The notes under the pieces are model-generated. The model saw nothing but the letters and a program-made list of their open reading frames with translations. It was not told the DNA's origin and ran no database searches. 64,000 nucleotides of DNA from CAVOJV01 sp963696325 (GTDB lineage: Bacteria > Pseudomonadota > Gammaproteobacteria > Competibacterales > Competibacteraceae): contig CAVOJV010000042.1 of NCBI GenBank assembly GCA_963696325.1, positions 1-64,000 of the forward strand, in the 5' to 3' direction. A program made the position numbers and the translations under genes. Of this stretch, positions 16,821 through 28,110 are shown one piece after another. Position 1 is the first letter of the stretch. Every line of letters begins with the position of its first letter.

Positions 16821-17495
16821 GTGGCGCGTGGTGTCGTCACCGATATCGAAGGTACTACGTCGGCGCTGTCCTTCGTCAAGGAGGTGCTGTTTCCGTATGC
16901 GCGGGAACGGCTACCCGGTTTCATCCGCGAACATGCTGGCGATCCTGCCATCAAAGAACTGCTCGATGAGGTTCGCGCCATCGCTGGGGCGGATCTGGGT
17001 GAGGATGGATTGGTGGGGCAGTTGCGCGCCTGGATTGATGAGGACCGCAAGATAACTCCGCTCAAAGCCCTGCAAGGGCTGATCTGGGAAGCGGGCTACC
17101 AGCGCGGCGATTTCACCGGCCATGTCTACGGGGACGCGGCGCGCCGCTTGCGGGAGTGGCGGGAAAGGGGAATCACCCTGGGTGTTTATTCCTCGGGTTC
17201 AGTGCATGCCCAGCAGTTGCTGTTCGCCCATACCGGCTATGGCGACCTGACCCCTCTGTTCTTGTATTATTTCGATACCGGCATCGGCCATAAGCGTGAC
17301 GTGGCTTCGTATCAGGCTATCGCCGCCGCCATGAAGATACCGGCCGCGGACATTCTGTTTCTCTCCGATATTGGTGAGGAACTGGATGCGGCCCGCGAGG
17401 CGGGTATGCAAACCATCTGGCTGGTTCGCGACGGCGAGCTGGACTCCGCCGCCGCGCACCCACAGGTACGGGATTTTGAGGCGATTACGGTTTAA
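16821..17495 (+). CDS. mtnC: Enolase-phosphatase, methionine salvage
   Basis: HAD-superfamily enzyme that enolises and dephosphorylates 2,3-diketo-5-methylthiopentyl-1-phosphate to acireductone. The GTG start at 16821 gives MARGVVTDIEGTTSALSFVK, placing the HAD motif I (DIEGTT) at residue 8 as usual. Motif II is GVYSSGSVHAQQ, and motif III/IV is FLSDIGEELDAA. Length 224 is normal. The gene order mtnB-mtnD-mtnC completes the lower salvage branch. The mtnA and mtnP genes are not in the window. Confidence 0.95.
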   Translation: MARGVVTDIEGTTSALSFVKEVLFPYARERLPGFIREHAGDPAIKELLDEVRAIAGADLGEDGLVGQLRAWIDEDRKITPLKALQGLIWEAGYQRGDFTGHVYGDAARRLREWRERGITLGVYSSGSVHAQQLLFAHTGYGDLTPLFLYYFDTGIGHKRDVASYQAIAAAMKIPAADILFLSDIGEELDAAREAGMQTIWLVRDGELDSAAAHPQVRDFEAITV

Positions 17496-17496
17496 T

Positions 17497-17522
17497 GCCG
17501 GGTTTGCTTGAGGAAACCCGGC
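17497..17522 (+). terminator. Hairpin at the end of the mtn operon
   Basis: A nine-base-pair stem GCCGGGTTT/AAACCCGGC with an eight-base loop lies one base after the mtnC stop. The nearest T-run (about 17547) is some 25 bases further, so it is not a textbook intrinsic terminator. It sits between convergent genes and could serve both. Confidence 0.5.
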
Positions 17523-17552
17523 CTAAGTGCCAACTGTAATCTCCTGTTTTTT

Positions 17553-19319
<1,767 letters not shown>

Positions 19320-19457
19320 GCTTGCTCTCCAGGGATTGCCGCCCGGTAATTTTAAGGCCAGCGAGTATTTCCCGCACTATGGAAAACATCGCTGTACGGA
19401 ATCCGGCATGGCGGCGTGGTTGTTCGAGGTGTGCCAGTGATGAATGGCTGCAGAGGC

Positions 19458-19487
19458 TTGACGGAAACCCAAATCGCCGATGATATT
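19458..19487 (+). promoter_or_regulatory. Possible sigma70 promoter upstream of cfa
   Basis: TTGACG at 19458-19463 and GATATT at 19482-19487, spaced by 18 bases, lie about 200 bases before the cfa start. The -35 box is good and the -10 box moderate. Sequence inspection only. Confidence 0.3.
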
Positions 19488-19686
19488 CTAATGCTTAGGG
19501 CAGAAGCCGTCGGAGAACTGAGAGGTCGATTAAACCCGAAACTCACATTGAGGACGCCATGGTTCCAACACAATACTTTGATGGTCGCTATCCTTTATGC
19601 TTGTCAAATATGCTTGTCAAACGCTCACAGAGCCCGCCGGAGCCAGTTTTGCATCCGCCGGGCGCCGCGAATCCAGGGGCAACGTC

Positions 19687-20973
19687 ATGAAGCGACAAGA
19701 ATCTGAACTATTTAGCATTCCAGCGGTTCCCAAAACCGACAAGAATTTGAAAGCAAAAGAACCCACCGGGCCAGTTGTGGAAGGGAAGTTGCAGGGTATC
19801 CAGCGATGGTTGCTGGATTTGCTGCTGAAGGCCGCGGGTAATCCACCGGTGAACTTCGTGCTGTGGGATGGTCGGGAAGTGTCGGCGTCTTCCGCAGCGC
19901 CGGTCGCTCGCCTGACCATCGGTGATCAGGGCGCGCTGCTGCGACTGGTCAGCAATCCCGACCTGCAATTTGGCGAGCTTTACAGCGCAGGGCGTCTGCA
20001 GGTGGAAGGCGATCTGATCGAACTGATGGAGGCCCTTAATCGGTCCCTGCCCGATTACACCCGCCGGGACCTCTGGAGCAGGTTATTGGCCCGGCTTTAT
20101 TTGGTGCGCCGCAATACCGTGTCCCGCGCCAAGGATAATATCCATCATCACTACGACATCGGCAATGCGTTTTACCAGCTCTGGCTGGATAAGCGGATGC
20201 TGTACACCTGCGCCTATTTCCCAAGCCAAGCGCTGAACCTAGAAGAGGCCCAGGTCGCCAAGATGGAACACGTATGCCGCAAGCTGCGCCTGCAAGCCGG
20301 CGAGGCGGTGGTGGAGGCCGGTTGTGGCTGGGGGGCGCTGGCCCTGCACATGGCCAAGCATTATGGCGTCAAGGTCAAAGCCTACAATATCTCCAGGGAA
20401 CAGCTTGCCTATGCCCGTGAGCGGGCGCGCAACGAGCGAATGGATCAGGTGGAGTATATCGAGGGCGACTACCGGCAGATAAGCGGGACTTTCGATGCCT
20501 TTGTGTCGGTGGGCATGCTGGAGCATGTCGGGCTTAGCCATTATCAGGAACTGGGGGAAGTTATGGATCGTTGCTTGAAGAAAACCGGGCGCGGCCTCAT
20601 TCACTCGATTGGTAGAAACCGGCCGGCACCCATGAATGCCTGGACCGAAAAGCGCATTTTCCCAGGCGCCTATCCACCCAGCCTGAGCGAAATGACCCGC
20701 TTGTTCGAGCCGTGGAACTTTTCCATTCTGGACGTGGAAAACCTGCGGCTGCATTATGCCGAGACTCTTCGACACTGGCTGGCGCGCTACGATACCAACG
20801 TGGACCGTGTTGCCGAGATGTTCGATGCCGCCTTCGCCAGAGCCTGGCGCTTGTATCTGTCCGGTTCCATTGCCGCTTTTACGAGCGGGGAGTTACAGCT
20901 TTTCCAGGTGGTGTTTGCCCGTCACGATAATAATGAAATACCCTGGTCCCGGGAATTTCTCTACCGCGAGTGA
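19687..20973 (+). CDS. cfa: Cyclopropane-fatty-acyl-phospholipid synthase
   Basis: SAM-dependent enzyme that adds a methylene across cis double bonds of membrane phospholipid acyl chains. The ATG at 19687 has an AGGGG site; 428 residues. The N-terminal lipid-binding region (LWDGREVSASSAAPVARLTI, NPDLQFGELYSAGRLQVEGD) is followed by NIHHHYDIGNAFYQLWLDKR, YTCAYFP, and the SAM-binding motif VVEAGCGWGALALHMAKHYG near residue 210. The active-site region VSVGMLEHVGLSHY follows, ending with NLRLHYAETLRHWLARYD. The stop overlaps the start of the next gene, so it is cotranscribed with the ACP/AMP-ligase/acyltransferase fusion. Confidence 0.95.
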   Translation: MKRQESELFSIPAVPKTDKNLKAKEPTGPVVEGKLQGIQRWLLDLLLKAAGNPPVNFVLWDGREVSASSAAPVARLTIGDQGALLRLVSNPDLQFGELYSAGRLQVEGDLIELMEALNRSLPDYTRRDLWSRLLARLYLVRRNTVSRAKDNIHHHYDIGNAFYQLWLDKRMLYTCAYFPSQALNLEEAQVAKMEHVCRKLRLQAGEAVVEAGCGWGALALHMAKHYGVKVKAYNISREQLAYARERARNERMDQVEYIEGDYRQISGTFDAFVSVGMLEHVGLSHYQELGEVMDRCLKKTGRGLIHSIGRNRPAPMNAWTEKRIFPGAYPPSLSEMTRLFEPWNFSILDVENLRLHYAETLRHWLARYDTNVDRVAEMFDAAFARAWRLYLSGSIAAFTSGELQLFQVVFARHDNNEIPWSREFLYRE

Positions 20974-23837
20974 ACGCTAACCAGCGCTCATTTACAACCA
21001 TCGAGGTGTTGCCCGTGTCTGAGGCACTTGCCGAAACTACTGTGCAGGATACCGAGGCCACTGCCGCCATCCTCCTCCGGGTGATTACCGATCTGGTCCA
21101 GGAAACGCGTTCTCGGACGCCAGGGACCGTCGACCTGGATAGTAGTCTGGAGCGTGATCTGGGCCTGGATAGCCTGGGCAGGACGGAACTGCTGCTGCGC
21201 CTTGAGCGCGTCTTCAACGTGGGTCTTCCGGAAGCAGCACTGGTGGCGGAGACGCCACGCGAACTGCTGCGGATGGCATTAGCGGCCAATGGTGCAAGCC
21301 ATCCCAGGGTGGTGGCAGAACTGCGCTACCAGGCGCCCACGGTTGCGGAGGCGACGCCGGCGCGTGCCGAGACCCTGCTGGAGGTGCTGGACTGGCATGT
21401 GCGGACGCATCCGGAGCGCATTTGCATCTATGTGTATGGCAATAAAGAGCAAATCGACGATGAGTTAAGTTACGCGGGTCTTTGGCAGGGGGCTCGGGTA
21501 GTCGCGGCGGGACTGCTGGACCAGGGCCTGCAACCGGGGCAGAGCGCGGCCATAATGCTGCCGACCGAACGCGGGTACTTTTTCAGCTTTTTCGGCATCT
21601 TGATGGCGGGTGGCATTCCAGTGCCGATTTACCCGCCGGTGCGCCCGTCTCAGCTCGAAGAGCACCTGCGCCGCCACAGCAAGATTTTGAGCAATGCCCA
21701 GGCGGCGATCTTGATCACCGTGCCCCGGGCGAAAGCGGTCGCCCGGTTGTTGCAGGCCCAGGTTGAAAACCTGCGCCTTGTGGTGACGGTGGAAGATCTG
21801 GGTACGGCGCCCGCAGGGGAGCTGATCTGCCCGGCGGTCCGCGCCCAGGACATCGCGTTTTTGCAGTACACCTCCGGCAGCACCGGCGATCCCAAAGGGG
21901 TGATGCTCACGCACGCCAACCTGTTGGCCAATCTGCGCGCCATGGGAAGCCGCATTCAGGCCAACTCCACGGACGTGTTCGTCAGTTGGTTGCCCCTATA
22001 CCACGATATGGGCTTGATCGGCGCCTGCCTGGGCGCTCTTTACTTTGCCTATCCGCTGGTCGCCATGTCACCGCTCGGTTTTCTCAAGCGCCCCGCGAGC
22101 TGGCTGTGGGCTATCCACCGCCATCGTGGCACGCTGTCGGCGGCGCCGAACTTCGCTTACGAACTGTGCCTGCGCAACATCGACGACCGCGCTATCGAGG
22201 GACTGGATCTCAGTTCCTGGCGGATCGCCTTCAACGGCGCCGAACCGGTCAGCTCTGAGACTCTGGAGGGATTTATCCGGCGCTTTTCCCGCTATGGCTT
22301 CCGGGCCGAGGCCATGGCCCCGGTGTATGGCCTGGCCGAATCGTCGCTGGGTGTGGCCTTGCATTCCCCCGACCGCGGTCCCGTCATCGACAGAATTGCC
22401 CGTGAGGTTTTCATGAATTCCGGACAGGCCTTGCCGGCCGCCCCGGATGAGCCCAAGGTCCTTCGCTTCGCCGCCTGCGGACAACCACTGGCCGGCCATC
22501 AGATCCGCATCGTCGACAGCGGCGGCCGGGAACTGCCCGAGCGCGTCGAGGGCAGACTGGAATTCCGTGGACCCTCCTGCGCCAGCGGCTATTACCGTAA
22601 CCCGGAGGCCACCCGCCGGCTGTTTCACGGGGACTGGCTGGATTCCGGAGACCGGGCCTACCTGGCGGAGGGGGATGTCTACCTGACCGGTCGCGTCAAG
22701 GATGTCATCATTCGCGGCGGTCGCAATATCTACCCATATGAGATCGAAGACGCCGTGGGTGGGATTGCCGGGGTGCGCAAGGGCTGCGTGGCGGTCTTCG
22801 CCAGCCCCGATCCCGCTTCAGGAACCGAGTGCCTGGTGATCGTTGCCGAGACGCGGGAAGCCAGTCCGGAGGTTCTGGAGAATCTGCGCCGCCAGATCCA
22901 GGACGTTTGCGCGGATCTGTTGGCCATGCCAGCGGATGACGTAGTGCTGGTGCCACCCCATACCGTGCTGAAGACCTCCAGCGGCAAGATTCGCCGCGCA
23001 TCGATCCGCGAGCTTTATGAACGCAGGGCGTTGGGGCGCGGATCAAAGGCGCTGTGCTGGCAACTTGCCCGGGTGGCCTGGAGCAGTGCATTGTCGCAGG
23101 GGCGGCGTGGCCTGCGCCGGGGCCTGGAGTTTCTGTACGCGGGCTATACCTGGATGGTGTTGGGATTGGCAGCGCCCCTGATCTGGAGCGCCGTCGTCAT
23201 ATTACCCCGGCCGGCCTGGAGTTGGCGCGCGGCGCACGGATCGGCACGGCTGTTGGCTTGGTTGACCGGCACTACCCTAAGCGTACAGGGGCTGGAAAAC
23301 ATGCCCAGTAACCGCTCCTGTGTGCTGGTCGCCAACCATTCCAGCTATCTGGATGCGTTGTTCCTGGCCGCCGCCATCCCTGAGCGCTTCAGTTATGTGG
23401 CCAAGCGGGAGTTGGCTGATAATTTTTTTATGCGATTAGCATTAGAGCGCATAGACACCCTATTAGTGGAACGTTTCGAGCTGCAACGCAGTGTCGAGGA
23501 GGGCAGGCGAGTCGCCGAGACGGTGGCCGCCGGGCACTCGCTGGCGTTTTTCCCTGAAGGAACGTTCGACCGCAGGCCGGGCCTGCTGCCTTTTCGCATG
23601 GGAGCCTTCGTGGCCGCGGCTCAGGCCGGCGTGCCGGTGGTTCCCGTGGCCATTCGTGGCACTCGCTCCATCCTGCGGGCGGAGTCCTGGTTTCCCCGCC
23701 ATGGTGCGGTGCGGGTGACCGTGGGAACGCCCATCCTGCCTATAGGCGGCGACTGGGCGGCGGCAGTGCAGTTGCGGAATGCGGCGCGCGCCGCGATCCT
23801 GCGCTACAGCGGCGAACCGGATTTGGGTAATGATTAG
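20970..23837 (+). CDS. Fused ACP - fatty-acyl-AMP ligase - PlsC acyltransferase
   Basis: A 955-residue trifunctional protein. Residues 25-110 form an acyl-carrier domain with the phosphopantetheine site GLDSLGRTE (Ser near 67). Residues 130-680 form a fatty-acyl-AMP-ligase-type ANL domain: LQYTSGSTGDPKGVMLTHAN, SWLPLYHDMGLIG, the hinge GDRAYLAEGDVYLTGRVKDV and the Lys in KTSSGKIRR. After a hydrophobic segment (about 730-760) comes a PlsC-type acyltransferase with NHSSYLDALF and FFPEGTFDRRPG. The design implies activating a fatty acid, loading it on the in-built ACP and transferring it to a lipid acceptor. GTG 20970 overlaps the cfa stop; an in-frame GTG at 21015 with GAGGTG upstream is equally likely. 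Confidence 0.85.
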   Translation: MNANQRSFTTIEVLPVSEALAETTVQDTEATAAILLRVITDLVQETRSRTPGTVDLDSSLERDLGLDSLGRTELLLRLERVFNVGLPEAALVAETPRELLRMALAANGASHPRVVAELRYQAPTVAEATPARAETLLEVLDWHVRTHPERICIYVYGNKEQIDDELSYAGLWQGARVVAAGLLDQGLQPGQSAAIMLPTERGYFFSFFGILMAGGIPVPIYPPVRPSQLEEHLRRHSKILSNAQAAILITVPRAKAVARLLQAQVENLRLVVTVEDLGTAPAGELICPAVRAQDIAFLQYTSGSTGDPKGVMLTHANLLANLRAMGSRIQANSTDVFVSWLPLYHDMGLIGACLGALYFAYPLVAMSPLGFLKRPASWLWAIHRHRGTLSAAPNFAYELCLRNIDDRAIEGLDLSSWRIAFNGAEPVSSETLEGFIRRFSRYGFRAEAMAPVYGLAESSLGVALHSPDRGPVIDRIAREVFMNSGQALPAAPDEPKVLRFAACGQPLAGHQIRIVDSGGRELPERVEGRLEFRGPSCASGYYRNPEATRRLFHGDWLDSGDRAYLAEGDVYLTGRVKDVIIRGGRNIYPYEIEDAVGGIAGVRKGCVAVFASPDPASGTECLVIVAETREASPEVLENLRRQIQDVCADLLAMPADDVVLVPPHTVLKTSSGKIRRASIRELYERRALGRGSKALCWQLARVAWSSALSQGRRGLRRGLEFLYAGYTWMVLGLAAPLIWSAVVILPRPAWSWRAAHGSARLLAWLTGTTLSVQGLENMPSNRSCVLVANHSSYLDALFLAAAIPERFSYVAKRELADNFFMRLALERIDTLLVERFELQRSVEEGRRVAETVAAGHSLAFFPEGTFDRRPGLLPFRMGAFVAAAQAGVPVVPVAIRGTRSILRAESWFPRHGAVRVTVGTPILPIGGDWAAAVQLRNAARAAILRYSGEPDLGND

Positions 23838-23979
23838 CGTGAAGCATGATAAGCCGATGCACCTTCCCAGCCTAACCTTGGGCAGGCCCAAGGCGACCCT
23901 GGTGATCTCCGCCCATTGGGAAACACCGATGTCTGCGCTCCGCGCGGTTGCGGTGCTGACGGTGGGGGTATGCCACTGC

Positions 23980-24453
23980 CTACAGCAATTCCTCGATGGC
24001 CGCCGTGATTTCCCTGGACAGGGGTTCCACCCGTGAAGGCCACATGTCCACCAACCCGCCATCAGGGCCGATGAGATACTTGTGAAAATTCCAGCGTGGC
24101 GCGCCCGCCTCGCCGGTCTGCTTGACAATCCAGCGGTAAAAAGGGTGCGAGTCGGGGCCGATGACAATTTGTTTAGCCGTCAAGGGGAAGTCCACCCCGT
24201 AGCGGGTGGCGCAAAATTCCCGGATCATTTCTTCACCGCCTGGCTCCTGAGCGCCAAAATCGTTGGAGGGCACGCCGAGTACCACGAGCCCCTGTTCCCG
24301 ATAGCGCTCCCAAAGCTCTTGCAAGCCGTTATACTGGGGCGTATAGCCGCAGTCCGAGGCGGTATTGACCACGAGCACGGGATGGCCTTGAAAGTCGGCA
24401 AGGTTCAGCGCCTGCCCGTCGATGGTCGTAAAGGTAAATGTATGCGCGGACAT
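23980..24453 (-). CDS. Glutathione peroxidase-family thiol peroxidase
   Basis: A 157-residue thioredoxin-fold peroxidase reducing hydroperoxides. The peroxidatic Cys is in VVNTASDCGYTPQYNGLQ (Cys form, not selenocysteine). The family Gln/Trp-Asn partners appear as GAQEPGGEEMIREFC and APRWNFHKYLIGPDG. A second Cys in EFCATRYG could resolve the disulfide, which would make it thioredoxin-dependent. An AGGGG site precedes ATG 24453. It lies downstream of the Lon-like protease on the opposite side of the acyltransferase gene and is probably monocistronic. Confidence 0.93.
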   Translation of the reverse strand: MSAHTFTFTTIDGQALNLADFQGHPVLVVNTASDCGYTPQYNGLQELWERYREQGLVVLGVPSNDFGAQEPGGEEMIREFCATRYGVDFPLTAKQIVIGPDSHPFYRWIVKQTGEAGAPRWNFHKYLIGPDGGLVDMWPSRVEPLSREITAAIEELL

Positions 24454-24569
24454 GTAAACCCCTGATATTTATTGCTAATCGCCCAATTAGAAAACCCTAT
24501 CCAAGGTTGGTTCCAGACGGGCTGACAAAAGAGGTTCGGCGCCGCGAATTCGCCTGCCGGGTGAGCGTT

Positions 24570-27014
24570 TCAATTGCCGTGTCCCGGTGCGGGTGAGGCG
24601 GTTTCCGTCGCTTCGCCATCGGTCGTTGTCTGGCCTTCCCTGGCAAATTTCTGGCGCAGTTTCGAGAACTGGATCAGACGCTGTTCCACCCGCCAATTCA
24701 GGCTACCATCGGGAAACTCATCCCTGGCATCCCGTTCGCCGGTGGGTAGCTCGGTGAGGAGTTCGAGCGCCTCATCTACGGTGTTGACTGCATAGACCGC
24801 GAAGTGCCCCGCGGTCACCGCCCGTACCACATCATCGCGCAGCATCAGATGCTGGCAATTGGCGGATGGGATGATGACCGCCTGGCCGCTGGGACCGCCG
24901 CGTGCCTGGCAGACATCGAAAAAGCCCTCGATCTTTTCGTTGACGCCACCGATGGCTTGCACCTGGCCGCGCTGATTGACGGAGCCGGTGATGGCAAAGG
25001 ATTGCAGGATGGGGACATCGGCCAAGGCCGAGAGCAGGGCGCATAATTCCGCCAGAGAGGCGCTGTCGCCTTCCACCCTGCCATAGGACTGTTCGAACAC
25101 CAGGCTGGCGTGCAAAGACAAAGGCTGTTGGCTGGCATACCGAGAGCCCAGCAAGGAGGCCAGGATAAGTACCCCCTTGGAATGGATGGCACCGCCCAAC
25201 CGGGTTTCCCGTTCGATATCCACCACCTCGCCGCTGCCCAGACGCACGGTAGCAGTGATGCGAGAGGGTTGGCCGCAGCGGCTGTCGCCCAACTCCAGCA
25301 CCGACAGGCCATTGATCTGGCCTACCTGCGCGCCGCCGGTGTCAATGAGCACGATGTCCCGGCGGATAGCCTCCACCAGTTTTTCATGGACCCGCCCACT
25401 GCGGTAACGCTGGGCATCGATCGCCTTCTGCACATGCTCGGCGCCGACCACGGAGGCAGCATCGGCGCCGGCCCGGAAATCGGCCTCCTGCAACAGATCA
25501 GTGGCCGTTTGCATGTGAATGGACAATTTCTCGGCGTCCTCGGCCATGCGGGCGCTATGTTCGATGACCCTGGCTACGGCGTCGCGGGCGAAGGGTCGCA
25601 GCGACTCCTTGCGGATCAGAGTAGCCAGCAGCCGGGCATAAAGCAGATCATTGTCACCGCCGCGCTCGATCTCTTCTTCCAGGTCGGCGGCGACCTTGAA
25701 CAGTTCCCGGAAATCTGGATCCAGCTGGTAGAGCAGATAATAGAACAGCCGTTCCCCCAGCAGCACTACCTTGAGGTTGAGGGGAATCGGCTGGGGTTCC
25801 AGGGATACGGTGCTCATGAGGCTGAACATCTCGCCCAGCGACACGATACGCACTTCTTCGGAGAACAATGCCCGCTTCAGGGCTTCCCAAGCGAAGGGCT
25901 GGGTGAACAGGTGGCGGACATCCAGCAGCAGGTAGCCGCCGTTGGCCTTGTGCAAGGCACCCGGCTTGATCAGGGTGAAGTCGGTCACCAGGGTGCCGAA
26001 CTGAGCGAGGTATTCAACCCGGCCGACGAGATTTTGAAAGGTGGGATTGTCTTCGTAGATGACCGGCGCGCCGCCGTCCTCCGGATGACTGACCAGGACG
26101 TTGATCCGGTAACGATTAAACGCAGGGTTGATGGGGGAGGCCGGTGGTCCGCCGCGTTCCTCCTCTTTGGTGAGAAACGCATCCGCGTTGTCCAGGGTAT
26201 CCTGGCGCACCGCCTCCAGGTACTGCTGCACTCTGGGTAGATCGGCATAAGCGCGCAGCAAATCCTCCATCAAGTGTCTCACGGCGGCCAGGGCCACTTC
26301 ATCATTGAGGGCCTTGATGCGTTCCCGCTGCTCACGCCGCCAAGCCGGCATTTGCTGAGCGATATGCTGCAGGTCCTCCTGCAACTCCGCCACCGCCTGC
26401 TCGGTATGCTCCTTTTCAGCCTGCGGCAACTTGGCGAACTCGTCCGGGCTTAGTATCTCGCCATTTTTCATGGGCGCCAGCGCAAAGCCAGCGGGTGTGC
26501 TCAACAGCGCTATTCCTAAGGATTGGGCCTTGTGCTGTAGCGTTCGAAATTGCTGTTCCTGATGGTGTTTGAAGGCTTCCTCAATTTCCCGTACCCGGTT
26601 GCGGTAATCCTCGCTGTCGAAGGCGGCGGGCAGCGCATCTTTAAGGTCCTCCAGCAGTTGCTCCATGTCTCGGCGCAATCCTTCGCCATGACCCGCCGGT
26701 AGATCCAGGGCTAAGGGTTGATGAGGCTGGGCGAAATTGTTCACATACACCCAGTCCAGGGGCCGGGGTTCGCTGGCAGCGCGCTCAACGAGCACCCGTC
26801 GCACCACCGCGTGCTTGCCAGTGCCGGCGGGGCCCATGGCATACAGGTTGTAGCCCCTGCGGCGAATGCCGACCCCGAAGCGCAGGGCTTCCAGCGCGCG
26901 GGCTTGGCCGATCACCTCGGTCAAGTCTTCCAGTTCAGCGGTCGTCTCGAAGGGTAGCGAAGCGGGGTCGCAACGCTTGTACAGGGTCTCTACAGTCAGT
27001 GGGTGGGTCTTCAT
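24570..27014 (-). CDS. Lon-like ATP-dependent protease (AAA+/S16)
   Basis: An 814-residue LonB-like protein of the bacterial S16 subgroup lacking the classical Lon N-terminal domain. The Walker A motif GPAGTGKHA lies at residues 61-69. A long helical insertion (residues 110-270, EEAFKHHQEQQFRTLQHKAQ and so on) interrupts the ATPase. Walker B-like LLLDVRHLF and the sensor region follow. The C-terminal protease domain has the catalytic Ser in RVEGDSASLAELCALLSA and Lys in IGGVNEKIEGFFDVC. Related proteins are induced by stress; none of the neighbours suggests a specific substrate. The terminal 60 residues are polar. Confidence 0.9.
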   Translation of the reverse strand: MKTHPLTVETLYKRCDPASLPFETTAELEDLTEVIGQARALEALRFGVGIRRRGYNLYAMGPAGTGKHAVVRRVLVERAASEPRPLDWVYVNNFAQPHQPLALDLPAGHGEGLRRDMEQLLEDLKDALPAAFDSEDYRNRVREIEEAFKHHQEQQFRTLQHKAQSLGIALLSTPAGFALAPMKNGEILSPDEFAKLPQAEKEHTEQAVAELQEDLQHIAQQMPAWRREQRERIKALNDEVALAAVRHLMEDLLRAYADLPRVQQYLEAVRQDTLDNADAFLTKEEERGGPPASPINPAFNRYRINVLVSHPEDGGAPVIYEDNPTFQNLVGRVEYLAQFGTLVTDFTLIKPGALHKANGGYLLLDVRHLFTQPFAWEALKRALFSEEVRIVSLGEMFSLMSTVSLEPQPIPLNLKVVLLGERLFYYLLYQLDPDFRELFKVAADLEEEIERGGDNDLLYARLLATLIRKESLRPFARDAVARVIEHSARMAEDAEKLSIHMQTATDLLQEADFRAGADAASVVGAEHVQKAIDAQRYRSGRVHEKLVEAIRRDIVLIDTGGAQVGQINGLSVLELGDSRCGQPSRITATVRLGSGEVVDIERETRLGGAIHSKGVLILASLLGSRYASQQPLSLHASLVFEQSYGRVEGDSASLAELCALLSALADVPILQSFAITGSVNQRGQVQAIGGVNEKIEGFFDVCQARGGPSGQAVIIPSANCQHLMLRDDVVRAVTAGHFAVYAVNTVDEALELLTELPTGERDARDEFPDGSLNWRVEQRLIQFSKLRQKFAREGQTTTDGEATETASPAPGHGN

Positions 27015-27074
27015 GGGGTTGTTCTTCGCAGGTTTTTGACGAGATAGCGCTCCACTCGGTGTCCAGTCGAATGC

Positions 27075-27668
27075 TTAGCGGAAGTCGTATCCCAGCGTCA
27101 ACAACAACCCCGCGTTCCCAAACAGGATGAGTTCGGTGGTGATGTTCTTATAGCTGAAACCTGCCGCTGGAAGGATGATGGGGGCGACTCCCGAGGAGTT
27201 GAATGGAATTTTGTCCTGATACTCGCCCTTATAGCCGTGGACCAGACCACCGGTTAGCTTGAAATAAGCATTCTGCTGGCTGTCAAACGGCCTGAAGATT
27301 CTACCTCCATAGACGTATTCCGAAGGCTGGTCGAAGGAATTTCTAAAATAGCCCGCCCCCCAGACAGTGCCGGTGTTTTTGCGCCATTCCAGGTTCAGCA
27401 GTTGTTGGTTATCGTTATGATCGGGGTCCGAGTGAAAGTGCGTGGTGTAGACACTGGTCTGAAAGTAGATCGAATAATCTTTTTCGTCGGCGGCAGCCGG
27501 GCTTGCTGGTTGGGGCGAGGCGCTTTCCTGGGCCAAGGCGATTGGGCCCATGAGCAGGATGAGTGCTGTGCCGGTACACGCTGCTCGCACCACAGGGCCC
27601 GCTATGCGGAAGGATCGGAGGATTCTGGCAACACGCCAGGAAGTTAACCGGGTTTGCAATCGGTTCAA
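27075..27668 (-). CDS. Predicted outer-membrane beta-barrel protein
   Basis: A 197-residue exported protein. The N-terminus has a long basic region then a hydrophobic core and ALAQES cleavage site. The mature part alternates short beta strands: YSIYFQTSVYTTHFHSDPDH, WGAGYFRNSFDQPSEYVYGG, AYFKLTGGLVHGYKGEY, and a terminal strand LLLTLGYDFR ending in an aromatic-basic pair typical of barrels. The pattern recalls small lipid-modifying barrels such as PagP, but I cannot assign an enzymatic role. A TTG start at 27668 with AGGCGG upstream is used. Confidence 0.6.
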   Translation of the reverse strand: MNRLQTRLTSWRVARILRSFRIAGPVVRAACTGTALILLMGPIALAQESASPQPASPAAADEKDYSIYFQTSVYTTHFHSDPDHNDNQQLLNLEWRKNTGTVWGAGYFRNSFDQPSEYVYGGRIFRPFDSQQNAYFKLTGGLVHGYKGEYQDKIPFNSSGVAPIILPAAGFSYKNITTELILFGNAGLLLTLGYDFR

Positions 27669-28071
27669 GGTGATATCCGCCTAAGCTTGGGTTCAGAGTA
27701 AAATGCCGACGCATCCTGCAGGCCACGGTTCGTAAGTTTATCCGTATGAGGAAAGGTGGACGGTGTGGCAAGCGCCAGGAGGTCTATTTCGATAAATGCT
27801 GGCCCATGACGGAAAAATACTATCATAGGGATCGCTTGAACCCGAAGCGAAAAAACTGACTGACCTGCTCGCGCGCAGTCGCCCACGGCATGCTTACACG
27901 CTCAGACAAGCGCAAACCAGCGTGGACTTCATCTTTGCGCTGGCCGCGGAGGTGTTGAACAAACTGAATGCCGCTAAAGAGGCAGCGGGTATTTTCAACG
28001 CTGCCTGCCTCGTTTAGTATCCCTGCCCCAGTGGTTCGCTCGTTTAGCCTGCTAGGGTTTCTAGTAAACTG
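27669..28071. other. Intergenic region with an unassigned 63-codon open stretch
   Basis: The plus strand is open from 27829 to the stop at 28015-28017 (GSLEPEAKKLTDLLARSRPR, HAYTLRQAQTSVDFIFALAA). The stretch is amphipathic and protein-like but lacks a clear start, a ribosome site or a recognised family. The remainder looks like ordinary intergenic DNA. Confidence 0.3.
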
Positions 28072-28077
28072 TATAAT
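28072..28077 (+). promoter_or_regulatory. Consensus -10 box upstream of the repeat protein
   Basis: TATAAT lies 33 bases before the ATG at 28111, in a locally AT-richer stretch. No good -35 box is visible at 16-18 bases, so it may be a weak or activated promoter. Confidence 0.4.
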
Positions 28078-28110
28078 CGTCAACCTTATAATTTTATCGG
28101 AGTCAGTTTG

